Assembly (NCBI GenBank): GCA_963969395.1
Contig: OZ017796.1
Span: 47,234,243 to 47,298,242, forward strand
Length of the DNA stretch: 64,000 nucleotides
Direction: 5' to 3'
DNA from: Pseudoscleropodium purum
Lineage: Eukaryota; Streptophyta; Bryopsida; Hypnales; Brachytheciaceae
Part shown: positions 13,027 through 25,426 of the stretch, one piece after another
Position numbering within the stretch: the first letter of the stretch is position 1
How the letters are laid out: each line of letters starts with the position of its first letter
Translations under genes and position numbers: made by a program
Notes under the pieces: model-generated
Seen by the model: the letters and a program-made list of their open reading frames with translations, nothing else
Told to the model about the DNA's origin: nothing
The model's database searches: none

Positions 13027-13178
13027 CACTACAAGGAAATGCTGCCAATGTTTGTCATTTTGGACATGTTTTTTTTTCAATTTTCTGTCAATTTGGACAT
13101 TTTTCCTGTCAAGTGACAAAAAATTGACAAAAAAAACATGTCCGAAATGACAGTAATTGGTAGCATTCCCTTGTAGTG
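13027..13178. mobile_element. CACTA-derived MITE with 3-bp target duplication
   Basis: The 152-bp element begins CACTACAAGGAAATGCT and ends with the inverted AGCATTCCCTTGTAGTG. The terminal inverted repeats extend about 60 bp each with a few mismatches, so nearly the whole element can fold into a hairpin. It is flanked on both sides by AGT. CACTA ends with a 3-bp target duplication identify an En/Spm (CACTA) miniature element. It has no coding capacity. Confidence 0.85.
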
Positions 13179-16100
13179 AGTGAACAAGGATTTGAAGTAC
13201 ATGACTCCCATTTTCTTTCAATATTCAGATGGAGAATTTGAACTATTCACACGACATATATTGCATTAGAATTCATCCAATTTGCAAACATTTGTGCATG
13301 AGCATATCATTCAATATACTATATCTTGCAAGATGGTAACGTAACAGGTTGGGTGTGTACACACATGAAATTGCAAATACATTACTTTTACTAAATATTT
13401 TTCCGCTCGTAACCATGAGTTTCAGTCCTTGAGATAACAAGCATGATTTGATAGCATTGTAGATAATATATTCTGCAAAGTTGGTATTCAATTCAATTGA
13501 GGCAGTGGGAGAGATTCTTAAGGAGCTTGGACTCATATTTATTTCATACAGTGACTACTCAGTAGCATTAAAGTCATTAGCTAGCTATATGCTAGTTGCG
13601 CCAAATGTTCGATCTATCAATTACCAAATTTATAAATGACTTCGATTGAGAGAATTTCAACCACCATGGTAGATACAGACCTTCTTGTTGGGACTTTGAG
13701 CCCCGGTGTTACCAATGAGAATCTCCTTTTCTACCTCCATACACTACGAGGGATCCAATGACAGAATTTATAGAAAATTAACAGATTTATGTCAATTGTG
13801 GTGTCAATGGGGATGTGTTGATTCCACCACCGAGTTGACAAAACTCTATCATCATATAGGAACTTATTGACAAAATATCTATTAATTTATAAAGTCTCAA
13901 AACTATCTCAATGTTGGCTGCAATTTCTTTGCTCATTATTTTCTTGCTATCCCCTGCTTTTAAAATGGAATGTCCTATATTTCAATAGTAGTGTTTAAAG
14001 GATTGGGTTATACATTTCAATTTCGAAATTCATGCACATACAATTGGAAGTAATTCTATCTACAATGGTTCTTAAAGAACAACATGCATGTAACTTGATT
14101 GCCCTTGTTATGCCATGCCCCATGCATATCAATAGAACACCTTAAAATGATTTTAAATGTATTACATTAAACTTTTTCCAATAAACATTACATTACAGAA
14201 CTCTACATCTACAACCCTTTCTGAATACTACTCCTACAAATCGAACATTGACATAGCTAGCATATCTTGTTACTTCAGAAAGATACTTATGCCAGTCTCC
14301 CAACAAATCTAGTGTTGATGCTAGGGTGATTGCATACATTGCAAAAGTGCTTGGCAAGAAACTTGAGAAGAGTAGGTCACAACGTCATTTTTCTTGTGAG
14401 GTTTGACCTCACATTAAACTAGTCCAACATCAAAACTTGTAAGAAGAATGTTAAAAATCAAATTCTAGCAAATAACCTATAATATTTGTTCAATAAATTT
14501 GCATACGATTTAACTAGAGAGACCTTACCATAAACAGAGTAGTGGATTTACATACTGGTGCTTGCATTGAAGCACCAGTTGCTGATGCAAAGGAGCATTA
14601 AAGTATACATTCCAACTTTAGCACCAAACTTTCGATTAGCAACACCCACTAAAGTCACCTCAGTAGACGTTGACACTAATCTAAGGCATTTGATTGAGAA
14701 GAACACTTGAACCTACATTAGGTTATCTCCAAAATATCAAACATTGTGGCTTCCATCATATCAAGAGAACCTCTAAGACCGTTAATTTCTTCATGAAATT
14801 TGCAAGTAATCACTGTTTTCCACATCTTGAAATTATTTCAATTTTGATAGTCTGTTAAAGACAAACATGTGTGTTTCGCATAAAGTCTCTTAGAATGGAA
14901 GCGATGTAGAACCTCAAAGACATATATAGCTCATGAAGACTAACATGGGCATGTAGAGACTAACCTTGGTAATACCAACATGGGATAGCAACATAAAAGG
15001 TCCAATAACAACTGCATGAAGCAATAGATAGAAATATAACTTGACTGCAAATTCCAAATTGCACCAAATAAATAAACAAAAATGCTTCAAGAAAAATTCG
15101 AAACTCGATTACTAAAGGCATTTAGTCGATTCAAATTGGAGATGAATGTTGCTCAAGTGACACCATCCCTTGAAATATACACCTCAGATACATTTTCTCC
15201 ACACACGGAGGCTCTCCCAAGCAATACTACACCCAACTGATTGTAGTGTATCAATTTACAATAGAGGTTACATGCCATCTTGCATATAACATTATTGCAT
15301 AGACAGAACTCCAATCCCAAAAAATTTCTAGACAAGCTCATGCCCTCACTAGTCCTTACAAGTTCCAACAATTAGAATTTAGGGTTTTCAAAATCCCATC
15401 TAGGGTTCTAGCAATTAGGGTTCATAGCCATCAAGCTTTATAAGCACAACATGTAGAGAAATATGAGCTTTATTAGAAGTTCAGAGCAACAAGATGCAAA
15501 AGAAATGCTTGGTAAAAATTTAATATGTCAAAAAATAATTGATTTCAGCACAAAAAATAGATTTAGCATCTAATCAAATTCCTCTTATAATTAAAGAAAA
15601 ACGAGTGAAAGGGGAGGCTCCGGTAGCTCATCCAATTGCAATTATCTAAAATCTCATATTCTCAAATTTCACAATTTCAAGGGCTAAACCAAAGAAGGGT
15701 ACTTGTACTCCCAAGTTTGAAACCCCGATTTGTAAAGAAAGTAGTGTAGTGGTTCCCCAGTAATTGAATACCTTGTTGCAAATGTGAATGTTATTGTAAA
15801 TAGCATTATAGTAACGCGCCAACATGAAGAAACAAAAAGCTCCCTTCCACCCGATGCTTGAGCTTTTCTCTTCTAGCTTGTCCTCCTCACTACAATACTC
15901 TTCTTCTCATCCTGTTTCTCATCCTACAACAACGTTTTCTCCTCAACTGTTGTCACCCCCTTTGATGCCGCAAATCTGTTCCCGAGGTCACCATCGCCAC
16001 AACACTTCTAAATCCTAAACCCTAAGAACCCTCTTCAAAATTCCAAATTAACAACACGCATTAAAAGTTTTGGCCATAATCAACTCATCCATCAATTCAT

Positions 16101-16255
16101 CAGCCAAATCTCACATCTCCACCATGAATTACAAATTGTGAACAAATCCAAGAACAAAATCAGAATTCTAAAACCACTATTCAATTGGTGAATGCAATGT
16201 CCCTTGCCGCAAATTGCTCCCTTTGTTTGAAAAAACATTAGTATCGGTACCGTTG
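13179..16255. other. Intergenic, AT-rich, no supported gene
   Basis: Open frames here (13273-13536, 15153-15371, 15824-16018) lack recognisable motifs. The stretch at about 15820-16020 is richer in C and serine-like codons but shows no family. Nothing else can be supported. Confidence 0.4.
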
Positions 16256-17078
16256 TTAAATTATACCAGCCATGGCTAGCTTGTGATAGGGTATTTCCAA
16301 ATTCCAACAAACCACTAGCTCCTTGTCTTCAATCGCGTCCAGCCCTCCAATGCCAAGGCCCGAGCGCACAAGATGAGCTTGGAATGCTCGCCAATCCACT
16401 TGCTCTACTTGTTTCAAAATTCTAGAATCATCAGCATCATTGTCACCACTCGAAGATGATCCACCTCCTTCTTCAGAAGTGCGCACATTGATGCTTCATC
16501 TTTTTACGAAGCTCACTTGCAATGATCTATAATGCCCTCGATGAGAGTTCAATTAGGTCAAGCATAAAAACAATTTCACTGATAGTTGCATTGTAATTGT
16601 AAACTTGAAACTCAGATTAGTACCTGCCATGTCGTAAGAGGATTTGAATGAACATTTGCGATGACACGGAAGTCAAAATTTGAGACTAGAGTGACAACCC
16701 TATCGCCATGCAAACATTTGGACAACCTCACACATGGAAGAAAGTCACACAAATGCTCCTTGAGACCAAAATTACAAAGGCATTGCAATCTTGAGCCCTA
16801 ACAATCCAAAAAATTCCAATTGCAAACAAACATGTGAAAACATGGTCTCTTTCAACTAGGGTTTTTAAGGGCATATGTAAGACGTCAATTTCGTACATAG
16901 CATAGATGGTTGTCCAATGGAAACTTTAGTATGACAGGAAATTGACTAGTAGAGTGAACTCCAACAAAAATGACAGACATAAGGTTGAAAAACATTGGCT
17001 TTGTCATTTTGAACATTTTCATGTAAAAAATTTGTCAATTAGGAGGCCTTTTCCTCGTAGTGATAGGTGCTTGACAAT

Positions 17079-17643
17079 CATGGCGAGATTCACAATGCGA
17101 CCTATGCATTACATGGAGTACATCGGGATTGTGCGTAATTTCGAAGCTCAAAACATACCTTACAAAGAATTTTGGTTTCAAATGGTAGCGCTTTTGTAGT
17201 AAAACTTGAATTATGCCTCCTTGCGAGTCTACTGGGACGTTTTTGATTGTGTGATCATTGGGGAAAAACAGATGTTGTAGGACAATCTTCTATTTCTTTA
17301 CCTTGTTGCTCTTTATGTCTTGGTAAATTTATTCCTTTACTCCGTACAAATCAGGGATCCACTTTGGAATGTAGATTAGGAACGCATATTGGCCTTGCAA
17401 CAAGAATTGAGCCGAATATGAAGTCGTTGGTATTGTATGGTAGGGGACCCCATCAGGGCTTTGGAGCCAGACTTCAACCCAGATTGGAATCTCTTTGTCT
17501 TATTCAACTATTTCCAAGAATGGGGTGTGAGCATTGTCACGAGAAGTGAAGATTACGACTATTACGCCAAACTCATGTACAATCAATTTCATGAGCTCAT
17601 GCCTCATGATAAGTTTATGGAGGAGATGGGAGCGTTGCTATAG
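17079..17643 (+). pseudogene. Broken relative of the 20240-20890 gene
   Basis: Two adjacent degenerate segments resemble the protein encoded at 20240. Segment 1 (17079-about 17340) reads MARFTM..YMEYIGI..IPYKEFWFQM, then two stops, then NLNYASLRVYWDVFD and QML. The intact gene has LARFTM..YSRYIQL..LSYTEFSSQM, NPNYAHLCVYWADYH and QMV. Segment 2 (about 17455-17643) reads WNLFVLFNY, EDYDYYAKLMYNQF and HDKFMEEMGALL, matching INLYMKLFNY and PDYSRYIQLRSDF of the same protein. A transposon-like end (CCTCGTAGTG at 17053-17062) abuts segment 1. Stops and lost frame show decay. Similarity was judged by eye. Confidence 0.6.
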
Positions 17644-18059
17644 AGTCCATATTACTAGTTTCTGTGCTTGTGGTGGCACATTCACTGAATGGATGTTTTT
17701 GGAGTGAAACAGATTGTTTACAGCCCTTTTCTTTGCTTTCCTCTCGTACTCTGCATCACAGTGAATATTGTATTTTATTTCACACTGTTTAGAGATACTC
17801 TCTAGAACCTTTTTCTCAACACTATCCAACAACATTGTTGGTGACGATTTGTAGGGAATATACCATTTGATTGTATGGAGATAGAGTTTGATTCGAGCAT
17901 GCCAAAGTTTTTCAATTTGTTATAAGCTTAGATGTGGGTTCATTTGCAGCATTGAGAAACTTGGAATAAAGAATGATCATCAGCATTTGATCGATCTAGC
18001 TTCAATGATCACTAACTATGAATTGTCGATGCAATTCATATTATCTTGGTTGAAAATGG

Positions 18060-18457
18060 TTAACCCTTTAAGGCCTAAGGCACCCTTTTTGGACTCATTT
18101 TTACTCAAAGTCGTTGCTTCTTTATAGAACATAAAATCTAATAAATTGGACTTTGTCCCAATTTAGGAGCATGGGGAGATGTAAACTTATTTTGTTAAAT
18201 TTTTGCTTTGGTTTCACATGAATCTAAGGGAAAATGGAACTTTTTGTGAGATTCAAATTCCTCTAGCTCATTTAGATTCCCTCCCTATAGGTTCAATATT
18301 CATTCAAAATCATTGTATATAGGGTCATTAGATGCACAATTTTCATGCCCTCCTATTCCATTCACACCTTGCTTTAAAGTGGACCATTGGCTTTGAATTA
18401 TCTCCAAAATTTGAATTAAAACAACCAAAATGGGCATGCTTGGCCCTAAAGGGTTAA
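18060..18457. mobile_element. Miniature element with TTAACCCTTTA ends
   Basis: The left end is TTAACCCTTTAAGGCC and the right end is GGCCCTAAAGGGTTAA, terminal inverted repeats of about 16 bp with one or two differences over 398 bp. The ends resemble the TTAACCCCTAAAG family at 37050-39103. No clear target duplication or coding capacity. Confidence 0.55.
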
Positions 18458-20239
18458 ATTGAATTGTGTTTTGCAAATGGAAGGAATCTACATATAGCCG
18501 ACATTTGAAAAGGGCAGATTGTAATTGTTGGAAACAAAGGAATCAAATTATTTAATGTTGTTCAGGATTGAATGATTTTAGGATTTTGTGGTGTGTATCT
18601 TGTTTGAATTAAACCCATATAAAAATCAGATCCATATATCATTGGGAGGAATGCTCGCTGGCCACATCATTAGATTGATCTCATCAATACTGGGGAGTAA
18701 TACTGGGGAGTAATTCAGCTTGCATTGAGAAAAGATAACCCTAAACCCTCCTCATTTCCTTGAAGTTAGAGTTGGTGCCAAAGTGGATTGGGCACCAAAG
18801 CCTACTCGCTCCAATGTTTGTTCAACTCAAACTTTGGTGCCAGTTACATGGCAAGTTGAGACTCTCAAGTACTTCTGAAACTCTACGCCCAGGCACGCCA
18901 ACACTGAGAAGTCCGGTTCACGAACATCTCAAATCAAGGACGTGCACTAAGTTCCCAAAGTTCTCACACCAAAAGTGAAGTCCAAACCTGTTCCAGGTTC
19001 TGGTAGGGATATCCTAAGCAGACTATAGCCCCATTCTGAACTGTCGCCTGTACGTGTATGCGTGCCATCACTTGTCGAGGTGGCAGGCCGGGGCCAGGGT
19101 CGATCGAACCTCAGCGAATAAAAACCGATCATGGGTTTACGACAATTCATATTTGTTGCAGGCCCTCAGGATTTCACGCTGTCACAAAGTAATTCTATTC
19201 CTCGTGAGTCACGGCAATCCAGCTTTCGTTAATTCAGGTCCTGCTGTTAGAAATTATTGTGTTCGATTGAGGTTGCTTCCGTGTTGGCTTTCAATTTCTT
19301 TCCCATACATTCGGTTTCTTCGAATTACATTTTGCCCGCGGCTCTAGCGTGCATCTGTCATGGTCTGTGCCATACATAGCTCGGAGCGTCACAACTAAAT
19401 TGACGACTGGTTGATTGAATTGCTTAGCGAAATTACAGCTACAGCCCAAATTTTGAGGTTGAATCTATTATCGACGGACTCCTAATTGCTGTTCCGAAGG
19501 TGCTGAGTCTGCTCATTGTCGGCGATGATTAATTAAGTTGAAGCAATGCACTAAGGAGCTCGAGCCAAGGATGCTTACTTCATTTATTGAGTTTTTTGTT
19601 AATCTGATATTACATTGGAAGTTAGTCCACATCGAGCATTGATTGTGATGTACTCTCAAACCGTAACATATTGGGTGCATTGGGTGCGTACGAGATCTTG
19701 CAGGTTCTTTGTTGCACCTTCATCCACAGATGTGCAAGGAGCTTTGACTCGATCGACTACTGTGGAGTGAATGTTGTGAGGTACGACACATTTTTGAAAT
19801 TAAACATGCAATGAGCGAGCTAGAGTACACTGGCATATAATTACGAGCATGTGCAATTGATCTCCATCGATCCGCCCTAGCTCCCACGCCTTCAATCAAT
19901 AGACATATCGAAGTCGATAAATGTGCTATTTCGTTTCGTGTCGTTTGACGCCATTCCCGATGCACGCAAGCCCGATACCTGTGTGACTCTCAAGATCATA
20001 CTCGTTTTTAAAGTTTTGTTGCCACTGAATATCGATTTCTTATCACGTCTATTTCTTGTTATCGCAAACGGACCTTCCAGATTCATTTGGTACTAGACGC
20101 TGAATATTTTTTTTACCAGGTAAATATTGAATGATTGAATTCATTTGGAAGCTAATACGCATCAATTAATTCTAACTGTTCTCTCATGATCATCAGGTTC
20201 TAAATTCAATTGAACTGCGCGTTTGGATCAGCCATCATC

Positions 20240-20890
20240 ATGGCCGATGACGACCCTGCCATAAATTCGGGTCTCAATCTTAGTTACATCAACCTGTACA
20301 TGAAGCTCTTTAACTACCGCGAACAATGCCAGGATCAATTAGCCCGTTTTACGATGCTACCTCCAGATTATAGTAGGTACATTCAGCTAAGGAGTGATTT
20401 CCTCTTTGGATTTCTATCTTATACCGAGTTTAGCAGTCAAATGTACGAAGATTTGCTGCAGAATCCGAATTATGCTCATCTATGTGTATATTGGGCGGAT
20501 TACCATCGATTTTTCATTGAAGGTATACAAATGGTGGATTGCCCTCTGTTAACTTTTCCTATCATGCTATACGCCAACATGGGTCTTCCAATTGCCCCTG
20601 ACGACATAGCACAGTTCGAAGATCTCGTGAGTGAGCTGTGGAATCAGGTTCCCCAGCAGAATCGCATACTGGTCGCCCAACAGGTCCGCAACTTGCAATC
20701 TGCATACCAACAGGAACTGGACAGGCAAGAGGAACAGGCCAGGCAAAAGGAAATGGTCGAAGAAGAGCAACGGATCCGGACCCGCTTTCGGGCCTCAGAA
20801 GCAATTCGACTCGCAAAGAATCGAGAAGACCGCAAGCGCCGGGCTATAAAGAAAAAAAGACTTCAAAGAGAAAGAGAACAGGACCTCTAA
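20240..20890 (+). CDS. Unknown protein with PAH-like helical region and charged coiled tail
   Basis: A single open frame of 216 residues from ATG 20240 (MADDDPA). An upstream in-frame ATG at 20210 would add ten residues, but 20240 has the better context (ATCATGG). No family is certain. Residues 13-95 show paired amphipathic segments with spaced aromatics (INLYMKLFNY, YSRYIQL, FLSYTEFSSQMYEDLL, NYAHLCVYWADYHRFF), a pattern loosely like Sin3 PAH domains. Residues 155-214 are highly charged and probably a coiled coil, ending in a basic KKKRLQRER stretch that could be nuclear. The third frame just downstream encodes an acidic Ser/Asp tail (STDSSIDSDDDGA), so the 3' end may be frameshifted. Decayed relatives lie about 3 kb upstream. 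Upstream exons cannot be excluded. Confidence 0.5.
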   Translation: MADDDPAINSGLNLSYINLYMKLFNYREQCQDQLARFTMLPPDYSRYIQLRSDFLFGFLSYTEFSSQMYEDLLQNPNYAHLCVYWADYHRFFIEGIQMVDCPLLTFPIMLYANMGLPIAPDDIAQFEDLVSELWNQVPQQNRILVAQQVRNLQSAYQQELDRQEEQARQKEMVEEEQRIRTRFRASEAIRLAKNREDRKRRAIKKKRLQREREQDL

Positions 20891-22910
20891 AAGCTCTACC
20901 GACAGTAGCATCGACAGTGACGACGACGGTGCGTAGTCAATGTTTGCCGTGTAACTCTCGCACTTCTTTACGAGCTCTGATCGACTGCCGCATGGACTGC
21001 ATATCTCTCTCACGAAGTCGCCAGGATCGGAGTCATCATTTAATTTAAACGAATGTTGAATTTGTTTGGATTCATTAGTGCCATTTAAGTATCAGTTTGA
21101 ATAAAGCAGATTATCATTAGAATGTATAGTATGTGATCGAACTACGCTAGCTCGCTCGTCTGTTGATCACCGTTGCAGCTCATATCAGCTCGGTACGTTA
21201 CAGTTTGGGTTTGAAAAGGAGAGAGAATGAGGACGTTGAGGAGCTAGATCGTCATTGTTAGGATCGATATCATGAGATCTATACAATATATATTGTTTGG
21301 AAGTGGACCGAACTCTAAAACTCCAAAGTGGACATCCCAATTCAGCATTCATTTGAAATTCTTTATTATTGAAACATCTCATTCCACAAAGTCTAAATTG
21401 AAATCATGAAGAAATCAACGTCTTATCAATTGAACCCTCGATCACTGCATGTCTGCAAAAGTATAGATAACTCTGAAACGAAAAGATCCACCTAATGGAA
21501 CGTTTGGAGGATTTGCATATTGACTCACTTTTGTCTGTGCGTATGATGAAGCCAACGTTCAACAACATTTCATTTGAGTGACATCGTAACAACACCCTTG
21601 CACCATTTTTCTGTTTCCAAACTCTTCACACTCTCTCACATGAATCCAAACACTAAAGGGTTAATAATGGAACCATGCTTGTAACACTGCAATGAGTGGG
21701 GTGGGGATCAAGATCCCTTTCATTAAAAAGTAAAAAAGGAATAGCAAAGCCAAACCCACAATTTCACAAGGTTGGGTGAAAGCTAACCACAAGGAATATA
21801 ATGGAGCCATGCTAAATTGCTTGTTTTGTTGATTTTAGTTTCAGTTTCATGATTACATGAGAGAATGGATGTAAAAAAGTTCTAAGATATAGTACTCTGT
21901 ACTGCTGGAAGTTTCGTTTATCATGGCCAAATTTTGCACTCATCTAGCATGTCTTCAAGTCAAGCTAAGTTGATTCTAATGGGGAGTAACCTTTATGATA
22001 AAATGAGCAGTGAGCAATGTTGTGTCTGCCCCAAATTAGTAAACATCACATTTCTCTTGAAATGAGGGACCATTTTTCACTTCAAAGCTCACAATCATAC
22101 AATGCAATTGATAGTCCTTTAGTCATCACGTTTACGCAATCAAAACTCGCTTCTTCAGCGGAAAAATGGTGGCCCAAATTCTCCCAGTTCAGGGAGATTT
22201 CCATGCGCTCGCACCTCATGGTCCCTAAGCGGTTAATGCATGGATTGAAGAGAAGGGCATGAGGAAATCTCAAGGTTAATATACTCGTACATTTCCGACA
22301 TCAAACATCACATAATTACCGGAATCTACTTCCCAATCTTTTGGATATTGTTGTTGACAACAACTACAGTAGTACCGGCCACTGAACCATCAACAGAGTG
22401 AAAATATTTTCTCCTCTATAAGCTCTCCGAAATAATAGAACCGCAAACGTAAGACTCACTCTTGAAATATGAGGCGCAGACGTTCTTTTCTGTGAACCAG
22501 ATTCTTTACATGCACAATGCTGCAATAACGACAAGGAGATTCATGTGCAAGCATTCAAAAAGTTGTTTGGTGAACAATGGGTCTAAACTCTAAACCTTCC
22601 TTGCACTAACCAGATATTTGCTCTAATGTTCCCGAATGTACAATACGATGCATGATACTGTGTTGTTATAAGGGCGTACCAACAGCGCATAACCCAAATC
22701 TAGAGGCCCCCTTGCAACTCATGTTCGTAACAAAAAGACTAAATCGGATGTTCAAGTAATGTGCAAAAATTGGACAGAGTTCCGATTCTAACAATACAAG
22801 AGCGTACAAAAACTGCAAGAATAGAATGGTAGAGAAGAATAAAATTCTACTTCCTGTTTGGTACAAGCAGAATTCAAACCTAAAATTCTGTATCTTGAAA
22901 ACTTCGTCCT
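20891..22910. other. Spacer between the PAH-like gene and rpl31
   Basis: This is moderately AT-rich sequence. AAAGGGTTAA near 21655 resembles one end of the TTAACCC family. No supported coding region or RNA gene is seen. Confidence 0.4.
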
Positions 22911-23523
22911 CTACTTCTTTCCCTTTCCCTTGAGACCTCCTTTCTTCCTCTTCTCAAACACAATTTCACCTGTCAATCCGGTAGGGATTTCCTGAATATT
23001 CGAAAAGCCCCCATACCTTTGCCTAAACTTCTCCACTCGGTCCGCGTCAAGAAGAAGAGCATTCTTGTTGCCTTGGTAGAAAGGGTGGTTCCCCGACCAC
23101 ACATCCACCACGTACTCGTTCTGCGTGCCCCCGGTGGTCATCACAAGCTCTCCGTTGCAGTACACCTTGGCGTCGTCGAAGAACTTGGGATGAATATCCG
23201 CCTTCTTGCACGTCACCCTAGACTCACCCCGGTTCACCTTCAAACAAAAACCACACCATTTATTCAGACAACTAGACTCACTCACAACCCTAACGACATG
23301 TAAGACAGCAATTACCGGACTAAGAAGCTCAAATCCACAAACCAAGCAGTTGCGAGAATGCTTGAATTTGATCATCCCGAAACGAGGAATGGAAGGCATT
23401 GAAGCTTGTGCATGAATTTGCGAAGCGACGAGGAGGAATTGGCAAGGGCCGTACCTGAAGAGAGCTGGAGCCCGAGAGGAAAGTGGACGGGCAAGTAGCA
23501 AAGGAGCTGACGGAGAGCGCCAT
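22911..23523 (-). CDS. RPL31: Plastid ribosomal protein bL31c
   Basis: Large-subunit protein of the chloroplast ribosome, nuclear-encoded. Two exons: 23455-23523 (23 codons from MALSVSSFATC) and 22911-23237, joined at phase 0 by a GT-AG intron (23238-23454). The product is 131 residues. The mature part starts near VTCKKADIHPKFFDD and has the bL31 signatures AKVYCNGELV, TTGGTQNEYVVDVWSG, NHPFYQG and DADRVEKFRQRYGG, then a Lys/Gly-rich tail. The N-terminal 30 residues are Ser-rich and hydroxylated, as in a plastid transit peptide, though short. A long open frame through the intron in the other phase (start 23804) is fortuitous. bL31 identity is secure; the intron is inferred from splice signals and phase. 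Confidence 0.9.
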
Positions 23524-23950
23524 AGCCACCGAGAGAGGAGATGGTAGTGAGTCAAGGAGTTGCAGTTGAGCATACAATATTGTTCCGTCGCTGAATTGTG
23601 CAAAAATGTGCAGGGCAAGCACCAGGTGGGTGTGGAGGAGGAAGGGATGCCTGTGGATTCAGCAGTGGCGGAGGAGAAGGCTTCTGGGTAACGTTCCCTT
23701 GTTCCCTTTACGAGTTCCTTGTTCCCGTTCTCTAGCTCCCACCTTCTCTGCGAGTACCGAAGAGCAGAAGGAATTTTACACAACTTATAGGTTTCCAAAC
23801 ACACAAAATCATTTTTTTTTCAATTCAACCGTCCAAATGCTTGTGGAATCTTCTGGTAAAGGTACCTACATTCCAAAATCTGTTGAACGTCATAGTAATT
23901 TTAAGAGTATCCGAATTTTAAAACAAAAAAAATTTACAATGTAGTCATTT

Positions 23951-24960
23951 AGCCCCTAAAGGACCAACATGTGTTTTTTAGGGTATATAGAAATTTTGGG
24001 CATTGTGTGCATATAATTAGAGATTTCCATATTTTTGGCCCAAATTTTAGTAGAAAGTGAGGACAAAGAATATTTTTCATATGCACGAAATTTTATGATA
24101 GTTGGAAATACGAGTAAAAAGTTGTAGTCTAATATGTTTTGTTTTGTTTTTCGTAAATGGGCAATTTGTTTAGATCAAAGAAAATCAATTTTTGAAGAAT
24201 CAAGAATTTGAAATTGATTTTTTAGAGTTATATATACATGGAAAGCTTGAAATCATTCCATTTTGATCAATGAGTCAAAAGTTATGAGGATTTTTTGTTT
24301 GTGGGTAGTTATGGATTTTCTACTCTAAAATAAACTTTGAAGTCGTTTTATCTTATTCAATTTTCAATATTTATGAAAAAAAGTAAAACCATAACATTTT
24401 GTAACATCATAACATTTGGTAGATTGTTTCTTACAACGTTGAAAACATTGGGATTGACATTTTTTATTCAATAATTAAATTTTTAACAATTTTGTATTCT
24501 GAATTATTCTCTACTATTGTCTATTTATTACTTTTTTTCTTATATATTGTAAAATTCCAAATGATCTAAAAATTTTCAAGCATGTGACCAATTTATCTAT
24601 GAAAGAGAATCCAAAGAAACACCATCATTTTGGACCTTTTTTCATAGAAAATTGAATTTGTGAAGTGCAGCTACCTTACTTTTTGCAAGGCAAAAAACTT
24701 GAATGATTTTAGTGATTTTAAATGCTTATATCTTACAATTCACATGGTAGAAATTTTTGAAATTTTTACCACAAGTTTTCAAGTCAAACTATTAAATCCT
24801 ATGGTTACATATGTCAAAAAAAATTTCAAAAATTTGATACTAGTACTAAAAATGGCAATTTTGAGCATTTCCAATAAAAACATAGATTATAAGGTGTACC
24901 CTAACCTCAAACCCAACCATCTGGTCAAGGTTGGTCCAAAAATTTCTAAAAATTTCTAGG
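23951..24960. repeat. Diverged copy of the TTAACCCCTAAA repeat family
   Basis: TTAGCCCCTAAAGG near 23950 resembles the family's left end. The internal blocks TATATATACATGGAAAGCTT, AAAAGTTATGAGGA and CTACTCTAAAATAAACTTTG, and the run from 24640 to 24870, recur at 35015-36522 and 37050-37995. The right end is not clear. It lies immediately upstream of the rpl31 5' region. Confidence 0.5.
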
Positions 24961-25426
24961 GCATTATTATTTTTTTCAAATATTTGTTTATATGGGAAAT
25001 AACAAACCTTGCTACATATTTCTATTATTTCCAACTAACAAAAGATGGCAACCCCACCTACATGTATGACAATTACATTTGGAAAAAATTTAGAAGATGT
25101 TAAAAAATGTTGCCACTAAAGAATATATTCACAAATCCCTCAACCAAGTTTTTGGGCGGAAACAAATTCCCTCCAAAACCTAAGTTACATGCCATTTTGT
25201 GAGATCTTCTAGAAAAAAAGGTTTTACTTTTTTTTTCAATGAGAATTGTCCATTTGTACAAACAACCAAAACAAATAGGTTTATACTTAAATTAATAATA
25301 ATATTTCAAATTTTCATAATATATTTCAGTTCAGTTTCAACATTTTGTCAAAAATGACTAGCAAATACTAGTAGTAAGCTTAATTTGCATACATTCACCC
25401 CAAATATTCATTCTAATGTCCATGAT

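Noticed and set aside
16930..17062. Possible complete CACTA-like element ending CCTCGTAGTG
   Set aside because: Only the right end is convincing; no matching left end or target duplication was found.
22911..23804. 297-codon open frame across the rpl31 locus on the minus strand
   Set aside because: Only the part downstream of 23237 encodes bL31. The upstream part runs through an intron and exon 1 in the wrong phase; MALSVSSF at 23523 plus a GT-AG intron gives a sensible plastid protein.
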